Shown: one piece after another, positions 18,106-25,331 of the stretch
How positions within the stretch are numbered: position 1 is the first letter of the stretch
Layout of the letters: each line of letters starts with the position of its first letter
NCBI GenBank assembly: GCA_025059945.1
Contig: JANXDC010000005.1
Location: 81,387-145,386, forward strand
Direction: 5' to 3'
Source: Bacteroidota bacterium
Lineage (GTDB): Bacteria > Bacteroidota > Rhodothermia > JANXDC01
DNA length: 64,000 nucleotides
The notes under the pieces: generated by a model
Databases searched by the model: none
What the model was told of the DNA's origin: nothing
What the model saw: the letters and a program-made list of their open reading frames with translations, nothing else
Made by a program: the position numbers and the translations under genes

Positions 18106-19740
18106 ATGCCTAAGGCGACGCCCGCCGCAGCCCCCGTCCTCCGCATCGAGAGCCCCGTGTCCTTTGTGGATCGGCATCCGATGCTGGCCGGTCTTTTTGG
18201 GGGGCTGCTGCTGGGGTTGGCCTTCCCGCCGATCTCTTGGGCGCCTCTGGCCTGGGTCGGGCTGATACCCTTTTTCCGGATCGCAGAGACGGCCCCCTCG
18301 GCTTTTCGGGCGGCAGCCCGCGCATGGCCAGGGCTTCTGCTCTGGAATGTGCTTGTTACGTACTGGCTGCTGTTTAACGTGGTCCCGGCCGGGGCTTGGA
18401 GCGCGGCGGCCGTCTTTCCGGCCCATGCAGCCGTGCAGAGCCTGTGCGTGGGCCTGGCGAACTGGGTCCGGCGCCGCTCCGAGAGGGTCTGGTTGGGGCG
18501 CTCGATCCTGCTCGCCTCCTGGATCGGCCTGGAGTGGCTGCACTTTCGCTGGGAGCTTCGCTTCCCCTGGCTGGTGCTGGGCAACAGCCTGGCCGACTGG
18601 CCTCTGCTGGCGCAATTTGTGGACCTGACCGGGGTGCTCGGGGCCTCGGCCTGGATAGGAGCCTGGAATCTTTGGGCTTATCATGGGCTACACGGCCGAC
18701 GCGACTTCCGCTGGGCCCTGCTGGGGTGGCTTTTGTTCGTGCTGCCTGTAAGCTATGGGGCTGTGCGCATGGGTCAGTGGGAGCGGGCGCCGCGCACAAA
18801 TCCGTTCGGGGTCGTACAGCCCAACGTGGATCCGGGGGAGAAGTTCAGCACCCTCGGACCCCAGGAACAGCTAAAGCGGCTTCTGCAGGCCAGCTGGGGC
18901 CTGCTTCCGAAGCGGCCGCTGTTGATCGTGTGGCCCGAGACGGCCATCCCGGAACCGATCTGGGAACACCAACCCTCGGACCTGCTCGATTCCGTACAGG
19001 CCTGGGTGGACCGACACGGCGTGCCCGTGCTGACCGGGTACGTCTCGGTGCGGTTCTATCCAGACCCCGATCAAGCCCCCCGATCGGCGCGGCGCGCGGC
19101 CGACGGCAGGCCCTTTGACGCCTTCAACTCGGCGGCCCTTTTCGAGCCGGGCCGCCCCCGACAGCGCTACGACAAAATACAGCTGGTGCCCTTCGCGGAA
19201 CGCGTGCCGTTTTTGGATCAGCTGCCCATTTTGGCCGCCCTCACGGTCGATCTAGGCGGCGTAAGCAGCTACGGGGTGGGGAGGCGAACGGAACCGTTTA
19301 CGCTGTCGAACGGGCTACGACTGGCCCCGCTGATTTGCTACGAGTCTGTCTTCGACCCCTTTATCCGGCGCTTCGTCCGCCAAGGGGCGCAGCTGCTTGT
19401 GGTCATCACCAACGACGGATGGTGGGGCGACACGGGCGGCTATCGCCAACACTTCGCCTACGCGCGGCTGCGGGCCATCGCCTTCCGTCGGGCCGTGGTG
19501 CGGGCGGCCAACACGGGGATCAGCGGCTTTATCCTGCCCTCGGGACGCGTGCTAGCGCGCACGGCTTGGTGGAAGCCCGAAGCGCGCCTGGCCGCCGTGC
19601 CGCTGGTGCGCCACCAGAGCCTGTACGCCCATCTCGGAGACTGGCCCGGCACGTTAGCCTTGACCTGGCTGGGCCTGGGGCTGGCCTATGCCCTGTGGTC
19701 GCGCAGAAGCTTTCCCCCCTTCGGCCGAAGCCTGACTTGA
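18106..19740 (+). CDS. lnt: Apolipoprotein N-acyltransferase Lnt
   Basis: A 544-residue inner-membrane enzyme that adds the third acyl chain to lipoproteins. About six N-terminal membrane segments are followed by a periplasmic nitrilase domain with the catalytic triad visible: Glu in WPETAIPE, Lys in YDKIQLVPF, Cys in LICYESVFD. A C-terminal hydrophobic segment closes the protein. The window holds many lipoproteins and lspA, consistent with a full maturation pathway. The last 87 bases are antisense to the thiI 3' end. Confidence 0.92.
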   Translation: MPKATPAAAPVLRIESPVSFVDRHPMLAGLFGGLLLGLAFPPISWAPLAWVGLIPFFRIAETAPSAFRAAARAWPGLLLWNVLVTYWLLFNVVPAGAWSAAAVFPAHAAVQSLCVGLANWVRRRSERVWLGRSILLASWIGLEWLHFRWELRFPWLVLGNSLADWPLLAQFVDLTGVLGASAWIGAWNLWAYHGLHGRRDFRWALLGWLLFVLPVSYGAVRMGQWERAPRTNPFGVVQPNVDPGEKFSTLGPQEQLKRLLQASWGLLPKRPLLIVWPETAIPEPIWEHQPSDLLDSVQAWVDRHGVPVLTGYVSVRFYPDPDQAPRSARRAADGRPFDAFNSAALFEPGRPRQRYDKIQLVPFAERVPFLDQLPILAALTVDLGGVSSYGVGRRTEPFTLSNGLRLAPLICYESVFDPFIRRFVRQGAQLLVVITNDGWWGDTGGYRQHFAYARLRAIAFRRAVVRAANTGISGFILPSGRVLARTAWWKPEARLAAVPLVRHQSLYAHLGDWPGTLALTWLGLGLAYALWSRRSFPPFGRSLT

Positions 19741-20943
19741 CTGCGTTCCGTCCTCGGGCAAGCGCCAAAAGACAACACTTCGCAGCGTGCGGCCGATCAT
19801 CTCCTCCAGCGGAAGCCGGGCCTCGGCTTCGTGAACCCGCTCCAGGCGGGGGCGCGTATCCGGACGGCGCGCGATTAGCGAGCAGCAGTCCTTGTAAGGC
19901 TGCACGGCCCACCGGTAGGTGCCGATTTGCTGAGCTAAGGCGATGATATCCGGCTTGTTGTAGGTGAGCAGGGGCCGGAAAACCGGTAACTCCGCCGCCT
20001 CCTCCAGGGCGATCAGGCTTTCGAGGGTCTGGGAGGCGACCTGCCCCAGGTTATCGCCGGTGGCCAGGGCGCGATAGCCGTGCGCGCGGGCAAGACGGGA
20101 GGCCACGCGCACCATGAAACGGCGAAAGAGGACGAGCTCCAGATCCGGAGGGACCGGATGAGCAAGCAGCGCGAGCTGAAAGACGTGATAGGGCACCGCA
20201 AACAAGCGCGCCCGCAGCCCTTGGTCCCGCACCAATTGGGCAATCATCTGGGGGATTTTGCTTGTGCGCACCGGTTCGGCCGAAGGGAAAGCGTGAAAAT
20301 GCACGAAATCGACCGTGCATCCACGGCGCATAAGCAGCCAACCGACGACGGAGGAATCGATTCCGCCGGAGAAAAGCACAAGCACCCGACCTGTAACCCC
20401 GACCGGAAGGCCGCCCGGACCCCGCCACTTGGGGCCGAGCAAGTAAACCGCGTGGGGCTGCACGCGGAAGCGGATCTCCAGATCCGGCTGGGAAAGCCGA
20501 ACCGGCGCCCCCGCGACCTCGACCAGCCGCCGTCCAATCAGGCGCTCTAGCTCCCGAGAGCTCAACGGGAAGCCCTTGTCTGAACGGTGCACCCGCACCG
20601 CTATCGCGGGCCGATCGGCCCCCGATAGGGTGTGATACAGCGCCAGGGCCGCTTCCACCATGGCCTCCGCGCTTCGGGGCAAAAGACGCACCGGAACCGC
20701 ATAGGCGACCCCGAAGACGCGGCTTGTGCGTTGCAAGGCCTCATCCAGGTGATCTGGGCGGAGGGGGATGAAAAGATGATCAAGACGATCTTGGACCGTC
20801 AGATCCTGATCGGCCAAAACGGCTTGCAGGCGCTCCAGCAGACGACGGCGAAAAAAGCGCCGGTTTTGGCCCTTTAGGGCGATTTCATGATAGTGAACGG
20901 CTAGGCCGTCCCAGACGAGCTTGCGCCAACAATCTTGCTTCAT
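19654..20943 (-). CDS. thiI: tRNA 4-thiouridine synthase ThiI
   Basis: A 429-residue enzyme of tRNA s4U formation (in many species also of thiazole synthesis). An N-terminal ferredoxin-like/THUMP region is followed by a PP-loop ATPase with VLFSGGIDSSVVGWLL and, near the end, KDCCSL, carrying the conserved Cys. The C-terminal rhodanese domain of the E. coli enzyme is missing, as in many Gram-positive and archaeal ThiI. The ATG at 20943 overlaps the stop of the upstream reductase as ATGA. About 30 C-terminal residues lie antisense to lnt and have low-complexity composition. Confidence 0.9.
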   Translation of the reverse strand: MKQDCWRKLVWDGLAVHYHEIALKGQNRRFFRRRLLERLQAVLADQDLTVQDRLDHLFIPLRPDHLDEALQRTSRVFGVAYAVPVRLLPRSAEAMVEAALALYHTLSGADRPAIAVRVHRSDKGFPLSSRELERLIGRRLVEVAGAPVRLSQPDLEIRFRVQPHAVYLLGPKWRGPGGLPVGVTGRVLVLFSGGIDSSVVGWLLMRRGCTVDFVHFHAFPSAEPVRTSKIPQMIAQLVRDQGLRARLFAVPYHVFQLALLAHPVPPDLELVLFRRFMVRVASRLARAHGYRALATGDNLGQVASQTLESLIALEEAAELPVFRPLLTYNKPDIIALAQQIGTYRWAVQPYKDCCSLIARRPDTRPRLERVHEAEARLPLEEMIGRTLRSVVFWRLPEDGTQSSQASAEGGKASARPQGIGQPQAQPGQG

Positions 20944-21905
20944 TCCGGCACCAAGACGATTTTGCCCCGTGCGCCCGGCTCCAGAACGACCCGATGCGCG
21001 CGCGGGGCCTCCGCAAGCGGCCACTGCGCGCGCACCAGCGGGTTTAAAACCCCCGCTTGAAGCCCCGCCTGAATCGCCGCGTGGATCTGCCGGCGCTCCT
21101 CAGGGGGGGTGTAGAACAGCATAAAGCCCATTAGGACGGCCTCGCGGTTCATCAGCTGCCGAGGGGTGATCGCAATCGTACCCCGACTTCCGACGATGAT
21201 TAAGCGGCCGCCGCGAGCGAGCAAACCCAGGTCGCGCTCCAGGTTTTCGTTGGCCAGCATCTCCACGATCAAATCCACGCCTCGCCCTTCGGTCCACGCC
21301 AGGATCTGATCCTCGTAGCCGGGAGCGCGGTGATTGAAGGCGGCCTCCGCTCCGCGGGAGCGGATGAGCTCCATCCCCTCCGCCGTGCCCGCGGTGCCCA
21401 GCACGCGCGCGCCCCAGAGCCGGGCCCACTCCAGACAGGCCAGCCCGACCGAGCCGCTGGCCCCGTGTACGAGCACAAGCTCCCCGGGCTTTAGACGTCC
21501 TTTCTGAAACAGCGCCCTGTAAGCTGTGGCGTACGGAATGCCCAGCGCCGCCCCTTGGGCAAAGGAAAGCCGATCCGGCAAGGGGAAGACCTGATCGGCC
21601 TCGCAGAGCGCGTATTGCGCGTAGGTGCCCGTGATCGAGCCCGCTACGTAGACGCGATCGCCCGTGCGCAGCCCCTTTACGCCCTCGCCCACCGCGTCCA
21701 CCACGCCGGCTCCATCATGCCCGGGGGTGTAGGGCAGCTCAGGCAGCCGACCGTAGACGCCAGAACGGATGTAGGCGTCTACGGGATTGACCCCGGCTGC
21801 GTAAATGCGCACCCGCACCTGACCCGGAGCGGGCTCCGGCGTGGGCACCTCCTCTAGGCGCATCACCTCCGGATCGCCAAAAGCGCGCACGCGTATGGCT
21901 TGCAT
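20940..21905 (-). CDS. Zinc-independent quinone oxidoreductase (MDR superfamily)
   Basis: A 321-residue NADPH-dependent reductase of the zeta-crystallin/quinone reductase branch of the medium-chain dehydrogenases. It opens MQAIRVRAFGDPEVM, has AGVNPVDAYIRSGVYG in place of the zinc-ligand region, and the nucleotide-binding signature VHGASGSVGLACLEWA. Catalytic zinc residues are missing, so it is likely a soluble quinone or enone reductase. The physiological substrate is unknown. Coupled to thiI by an ATGA overlap, with no obvious functional link. Confidence 0.85.
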   Translation of the reverse strand: MQAIRVRAFGDPEVMRLEEVPTPEPAPGQVRVRIYAAGVNPVDAYIRSGVYGRLPELPYTPGHDGAGVVDAVGEGVKGLRTGDRVYVAGSITGTYAQYALCEADQVFPLPDRLSFAQGAALGIPYATAYRALFQKGRLKPGELVLVHGASGSVGLACLEWARLWGARVLGTAGTAEGMELIRSRGAEAAFNHRAPGYEDQILAWTEGRGVDLIVEMLANENLERDLGLLARGGRLIIVGSRGTIAITPRQLMNREAVLMGFMLFYTPPEERRQIHAAIQAGLQAGVLNPLVRAQWPLAEAPRAHRVVLEPGARGKIVLVPE

Positions 21906-21944
21906 AGCAGGTGCGAAAGCCGGTTACCGCCCCAAAAGGTGTCG

Positions 21945-22343
21945 CTATAATTCACGCTCCACGAACGCACTCCAGGGACAGAAGCGCCGAACCGTGCCCA
22001 GCCAGTAGGGGAGATTGGCCTCCACGTGCGAGGGCAGCCCATCACAGAGCTCTATGGCAACCTCGGCAAAGACCACGGTCTGGGGATCTAGGTGCCAGGA
22101 CCAACGCCGTCCCGTCTGGGGATCTCGGTTGAAGCCGCCGTCTCCGGCCCTAAGCTCCCCGCTGATGATCCGCTGGCTTAAGCGTCCAGCCAGAATCTGC
22201 CGGGCTGTTTCGATCTGATCCGGGCTCATGATGCGGACCACAAAACGCTCCTGCCCTACACGCACCACGAACTCGGCGGCCCCTTGCTCGTGTCCGCATC
22301 CCAGAAGCGCGATCAACCCAATTCCAATGCAAAAAGCCCTCAT
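21945..22343 (-). CDS. BP74-like small lipoprotein
   Basis: A 132-residue lipoprotein with lipobox LIALLGC. The mature part reads like the N-terminal domain of BP74, a calmodulin-binding protein of Dictyostelium that has scattered bacterial relatives: a strand with FVVRI, a helix IETARQILAG, then WSWHLDPQTVVFAEVAIELC and a closing FCPWSAFVEREL. The assignment rests on recalled family features and has not been searched. The function in bacteria is unknown. It lies 17 bases downstream of the 480-residue hypothetical gene and 39 bases upstream of the reductase gene. Confidence 0.6.
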   Translation of the reverse strand: MRAFCIGIGLIALLGCGHEQGAAEFVVRVGQERFVVRIMSPDQIETARQILAGRLSQRIISGELRAGDGGFNRDPQTGRRWSWHLDPQTVVFAEVAIELCDGLPSHVEANLPYWLGTVRRFCPWSAFVEREL

Positions 22344-22360
22344 AGGCGATCCGGTGTCCC

Positions 22361-23803
22361 CTAGGCGCGGCCCCGCCGCACAAACCAGTCTTGTAGCAGG
22401 TCGATTAGCTCCACTGTAGCCGGCGCGTAGGGGTCCACGTCGTAGAGCTCAAAGAGTTGCTCATCAAGAAATCGGCTGCACGCTTTCCAGTCCGCAAACT
22501 GACGCACGCTGTGCAAGAGCGCCTCCAGAGCCCCTTCTTGGCCCCGAAAGATCTCCCGCACAAAGCGGGATCGCTGTTCAGGGCTGAGCACGAGCTCCGG
22601 TTCCCGATCTCCGGGATCTGTGCGGAAACGCCTCCAGAGCGGATCCGAGCGGCCCTGAATCCGACGAGACGGCTCAGATCGGCGGCTTAGAAAAACCTTC
22701 CACAGGGGCGTGGGCCCGGCCGGCTCCTCGTGTACGTCGGACCGCCGGGGAGCAGCGGAAGTATCCTCCTCGGGCGGCTCCACCAATGGTCTTTCCGGAC
22801 TCGCCGGTGACGTCCCCGGCTCGCCCTCTGAGGACGCTTCATTGGCCGTACCTCCCAGGGACTCCTGCGCAGCAGAGAGGGCTTCCGCCTCCCAGAGCCG
22901 TAGCCGTTCGTAAAAGTGCTCCCGGGGGGCTAGGTCCTCAGCCTCCGCTTGAGTGGACTCGGAGGACGCTAGGGGCTCCGAATCCGGGGGGCCTGCAGAT
23001 CTTTCGCTTGCGAAGGTCGCGCTGAGATCAGGTGCCCACACGCGGGGGAGTGATGCCGAGGTTTCCTCCGGCGTATGCGAAACCCGGAGCGCGGCCTCTA
23101 GCTCCTCGGGGCTACGAATGCGAGCCCAGCTGGAAAACCGAGCCGCCTCTTGAGGGCGCTCTTTGCGGGCGAAATACGAAGACAGGGCCTCGCCGGGAAC
23201 GCCCTCTGGAAAACAGGCAAACCACGGGCTTAAGAGCTCTCGCCATCCTTTGGGATCTAGGTCCTCGCAGAAAAGCCGATCCAGCCGTCGCAGAGCTCGC
23301 GCTACCTCATCGCGCTCCGGGTGCGTCCAGCCGCGTTGGCGCGCATAAACCTCAAAGAGCTCCAGCAGATACGGATAAGCCGCAAAGTAGCGCATGCGAA
23401 ACAGGACCCGGTCCAACTCCTGCGCCCCGGAGCCATGGGGGAAGGCGAAGTCCACGAGCGCCGATACGGGCTCCAACAGGTGCCAGATAATCGCCCGAGC
23501 AGCCTTTTGGATAAGATCAGCCCGATGATCCATAGGAAGGCGGGCGGTTCGGTACACGGCCCGCCAAAAGGCAGCCGAAGCCCCCTGTACTGCGGGGTCG
23601 TCGAAGTCAAACCAGGGGTTTGCCAGATGCGCCCGGGCTTCTTCAAGGGCCTCCACAAAGGCCTGGCGCAAAAAGGCCAATACTGGTACGGGCCAGCCCA
23701 GCGCCTCTAGTTCCGCTAAACGCACTGAGGCGGATCCGGCCGGCAACATCCGGAGCAGACGCTGAGCGAGCCGATCGGCAAGCGCTTCCGTAAGCTGCGT
23801 CAT
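22361..23803 (-). CDS. Hypothetical protein, 480 residues, acidic linker
   Basis: Not recognised. The first 220 residues are predicted mainly helical and carry Trp, Phe and Arg at regular spacing (for example WFDFDDPAVQGASAAFWRAV). Residues about 240-360 form an acidic Ser/Glu/Pro-rich linker of low complexity, and the last 110 residues are helical again with FVREIFRGQEGALEALLHSV. No signal peptide or membrane segment is seen, so it is probably cytosolic. The layout of two helical domains joined by a disordered linker suggests a scaffold or regulatory role, but nothing specific can be claimed. Confidence 0.75.
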   Translation of the reverse strand: MTQLTEALADRLAQRLLRMLPAGSASVRLAELEALGWPVPVLAFLRQAFVEALEEARAHLANPWFDFDDPAVQGASAAFWRAVYRTARLPMDHRADLIQKAARAIIWHLLEPVSALVDFAFPHGSGAQELDRVLFRMRYFAAYPYLLELFEVYARQRGWTHPERDEVARALRRLDRLFCEDLDPKGWRELLSPWFACFPEGVPGEALSSYFARKERPQEAARFSSWARIRSPEELEAALRVSHTPEETSASLPRVWAPDLSATFASERSAGPPDSEPLASSESTQAEAEDLAPREHFYERLRLWEAEALSAAQESLGGTANEASSEGEPGTSPASPERPLVEPPEEDTSAAPRRSDVHEEPAGPTPLWKVFLSRRSEPSRRIQGRSDPLWRRFRTDPGDREPELVLSPEQRSRFVREIFRGQEGALEALLHSVRQFADWKACSRFLDEQLFELYDVDPYAPATVELIDLLQDWFVRRGRA

Positions 23804-23926
23804 CGTCTATCCAACGTCGCCGCGGCAATATACGCCGAAAGGCGGCCTCATGAAAGGTGCGCATCCAGGGGAGGCCATAGGCTCTTGCGCTTGCGAGCGA
23901 AGCGCCGTATTTTATTTGGCGCTTGT

Positions 23927-24001
23927 GCCCTCGTAGCTCAGCCTGGATAGAGCGTCTGCCTCCGGAGCAGAAGGTCGCAGGTTCGAATCCTGCCGAGGGT
24001 A
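23927..24001 (+). tRNA. tRNA-Arg (CCG)
   Basis: A cloverleaf can be folded: acceptor GCCCTCG pairs with CGAGGGT (one G-U), the D arm contains AGCTCAG...AGAGC, the anticodon stem TCTGC/GCAGA encloses loop CTCCGGA with anticodon CCG, and the T arm has GGTTCGAATCC. The discriminator is A and CCA is not encoded. It decodes CGG. Confidence 0.95.
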
Positions 24002-24008
24002 CGTTGAG

Positions 24009-24033
24009 GCCCGGATGAAATCCGGGCTTTTTT
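24009..24033 (+). terminator. Rho-independent terminator after tRNA-Arg
   Basis: The 8-bp stem GCCCGGAT/ATCCGGGC with a 3-base loop is followed by six T. It lies 8 bases after the tRNA-Arg and before the tRNA-Leu, implying that tRNA-Leu has its own promoter or depends on read-through. Confidence 0.85.
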
Positions 24034-24078
24034 GTTGCCCCGCCTGATGGGCGAGGTTATCTTTGTAGAGTCCTTTTT

Positions 24079-24166
24079 GCCCGGGTGGCGGAATCGGCAG
24101 ACGCGCTTGACTCAAAATCAAGTGGCCCTCGAGGCCGTGTGGGTTCGAGTCCCACCCCGGGTACCA
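24079..24166 (+). tRNA. tRNA-Leu (CAA)
   Basis: A class II tRNA: acceptor GCCCGGG/CCCGGGT, D arm with GGCGGAATCGGCAGACGC, anticodon stem CTTGA/TCAAG around loop CTCAAAA (anticodon CAA), a long variable arm (TGGCCCTCGAGGCC) and T arm GGGTTCGAGTCCC. CCA is encoded at 24164-24166, unlike the neighbouring tRNA-Arg. Confidence 0.95.
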
Positions 24167-24202
24167 TCGAGCTCCTCTGAAGAGTCTTCAGGAAAGCGCC
24201 TC

Positions 24203-24979
24203 TTAAACGTTCGACGCCACAGGGAGCCGAAAGCCACCTTTTAGCCCTAGAAAGGCCTTCTTCGCAGGCACCTCTGGAGCTCGGTTGACCGAGACCCACC
24301 CCGCGTATCGCAGGGCCAGATGCGCCCCCCATTGCAGGAAGAAGAGTGGGCGGGGTGCGAAATCCATCACCTCGGCGCGTGTGCTGCGCGCTAGCAGCGC
24401 CTGGCGCAACTCCTCGGCAGTACGGCCCGGAAAATACGTGGCCGCCGATCCGATCAGGGATAGCAGATGGGCGTCGCTGCTGCTGATGGGCGCCAGGGGC
24501 CATCGCATGCGCTGTAGGGTTGCGTGGGCGATCTCGTTTTGCCGCTGGCTGTTGGCGCTGGAGTTGAATACCTCCATGCCCACGATGAAGGGGGCCACGT
24601 CCGGCTCCTGAAGCACCCGCTGGATGGTCCCAAAGCGCACGCTATAGCGGCTCTGACCCGGGTGCGGGATAATGCACAACCCCCCCTCATCGCGCACCCA
24701 CCGCACCGTATCGCCTAAAGAAAGCCCGGCAGGGGGGGTGCGGTACACGAAAAGCGCCAGCAGATGCCCCTCCGCCGTGGACACCTCGCTTCCCGGAACG
24801 ACTTGTAGCCCATAGGCCGGAGCCAGAGACAACGCTTCCAGAGAAGCTCGGATCTCATCATGATCCGTGATCGCAACAACGTCCAGGCCGACCTCTGCAG
24901 CCCGTTTGAGCACGGCCCGTACTGTGCTGGTGCCATCCAGGCTATAGATCGTATGGATATGCAGGTCGGCTAAACCCAT
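24203..24979 (-). CDS. PHP-domain phosphoesterase
   Basis: A 258-residue metal-dependent hydrolase. Its metal-binding motifs appear in the usual order: DLHIHTIYSLDG at the start, ITDHDEI near residue 40, PHPGQ, and SSDAH near residue 165. Proteins of this type include the 5'-3' ribonucleotidase/RNase AM (YciV) and histidinol phosphatases. Given the size and motifs it is closer to YciV-like enzymes, but the substrate cannot be read. It converges on the tRNA pair and is divergent from the trp operon across a 200-base region that must hold both promoters. Confidence 0.8.
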   Translation of the reverse strand: MGLADLHIHTIYSLDGTSTVRAVLKRAAEVGLDVVAITDHDEIRASLEALSLAPAYGLQVVPGSEVSTAEGHLLALFVYRTPPAGLSLGDTVRWVRDEGGLCIIPHPGQSRYSVRFGTIQRVLQEPDVAPFIVGMEVFNSSANSQRQNEIAHATLQRMRWPLAPISSSDAHLLSLIGSAATYFPGRTAEELRQALLARSTRAEVMDFAPRPLFFLQWGAHLALRYAGWVSVNRAPEVPAKKAFLGLKGGFRLPVASNV

Positions 24980-25106
24980 CGGCGCACCCGCTCTAGTCCC
25001 AATACGCCCGCCAAAAAAGCGTTCCCGGGTTAAGCCTCGATAAAGGCGACATTAAAAAATCACGCTATAGGGCGCGGTTGTTTACTTATCGACGCGTGCA
25101 GTGCCC

Positions 25107-25136
25107 TTGACTGCTCTACCGTGCTCTCCGTATACT
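25107..25136 (+). promoter_or_regulatory. Sigma70-type promoter of the trp operon
   Basis: TTGACT at 25107-25112 and TATACT at 25131-25136 are separated by 18 bases. A start of transcription near 25143 would leave a leader of about 40 bases before trpL. Prediction by eye. Confidence 0.7.
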
Positions 25137-25180
25137 TGCTTTTGAGCCTGTAACGGGCATACAGAAAGGGGTTTGCCACG

Positions 25181-25264
25181 ATGCGGCGTACGCATATCGC
25201 CCATAGCGGGTGGTGGTGGCTCTGGTTCGGGCCCCGGACCGGTGGGCGGATATGCTGCGCATAA
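25181..25264 (+). CDS. trpL: trp leader peptide (27 residues, four Trp)
   Basis: A short reading frame with ATG at 25181, preceded at 9 bases by the ribosome-binding site AAAGGGG, and TAA at 25262. The peptide has Trp at residues 11, 12, 13 and 15 (WWWLW, codons at 25211-25225). It lies between a promoter and a terminator hairpin in front of trpE, so it is a control peptide: ribosomes should stall at the Trp codons when charged tRNA-Trp is scarce. It has no predicted function of its own once made. Confidence 0.92.
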   Translation: MRRTHIAHSGWWWLWFGPRTGGRICCA

Positions 25265-25320
25265 TCGAGAAAGGTCTCTTACGAAAACGCCCACCGGTCT
25301 CCGGTGGGCGTTTTCGCTTT
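25198..25320 (+). promoter_or_regulatory. trp attenuator (antiterminator and terminator)
   Basis: Competing hairpins are visible. Terminator: 25282-25297 pairs with 25301-25316 (16 perfect pairs, 3-base loop TCT), ending in TTTTCGCTTT. Antiterminator: 25237-25248 (GACCGGTGGGCG) pairs perfectly over 12 bases with 25288-25299, the 5' arm of the terminator. A pause hairpin can form between CGCCCA (25198-25203) and TGGGCG (25243-25248), flanking the Trp codons. Stalling on those codons would free the antiterminator; fast translation would favour termination. trpE starts 16 bases after the terminator. Confidence 0.9.
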
Positions 25321-25331
25321 AAGAGAAAGCC

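Noticed and set aside
24177..24191. Palindrome CTGAAGAGTCTTCAG after tRNA-Leu
   Set aside because: Only a one-base centre and no T-run, so it is unlikely to be a terminator.
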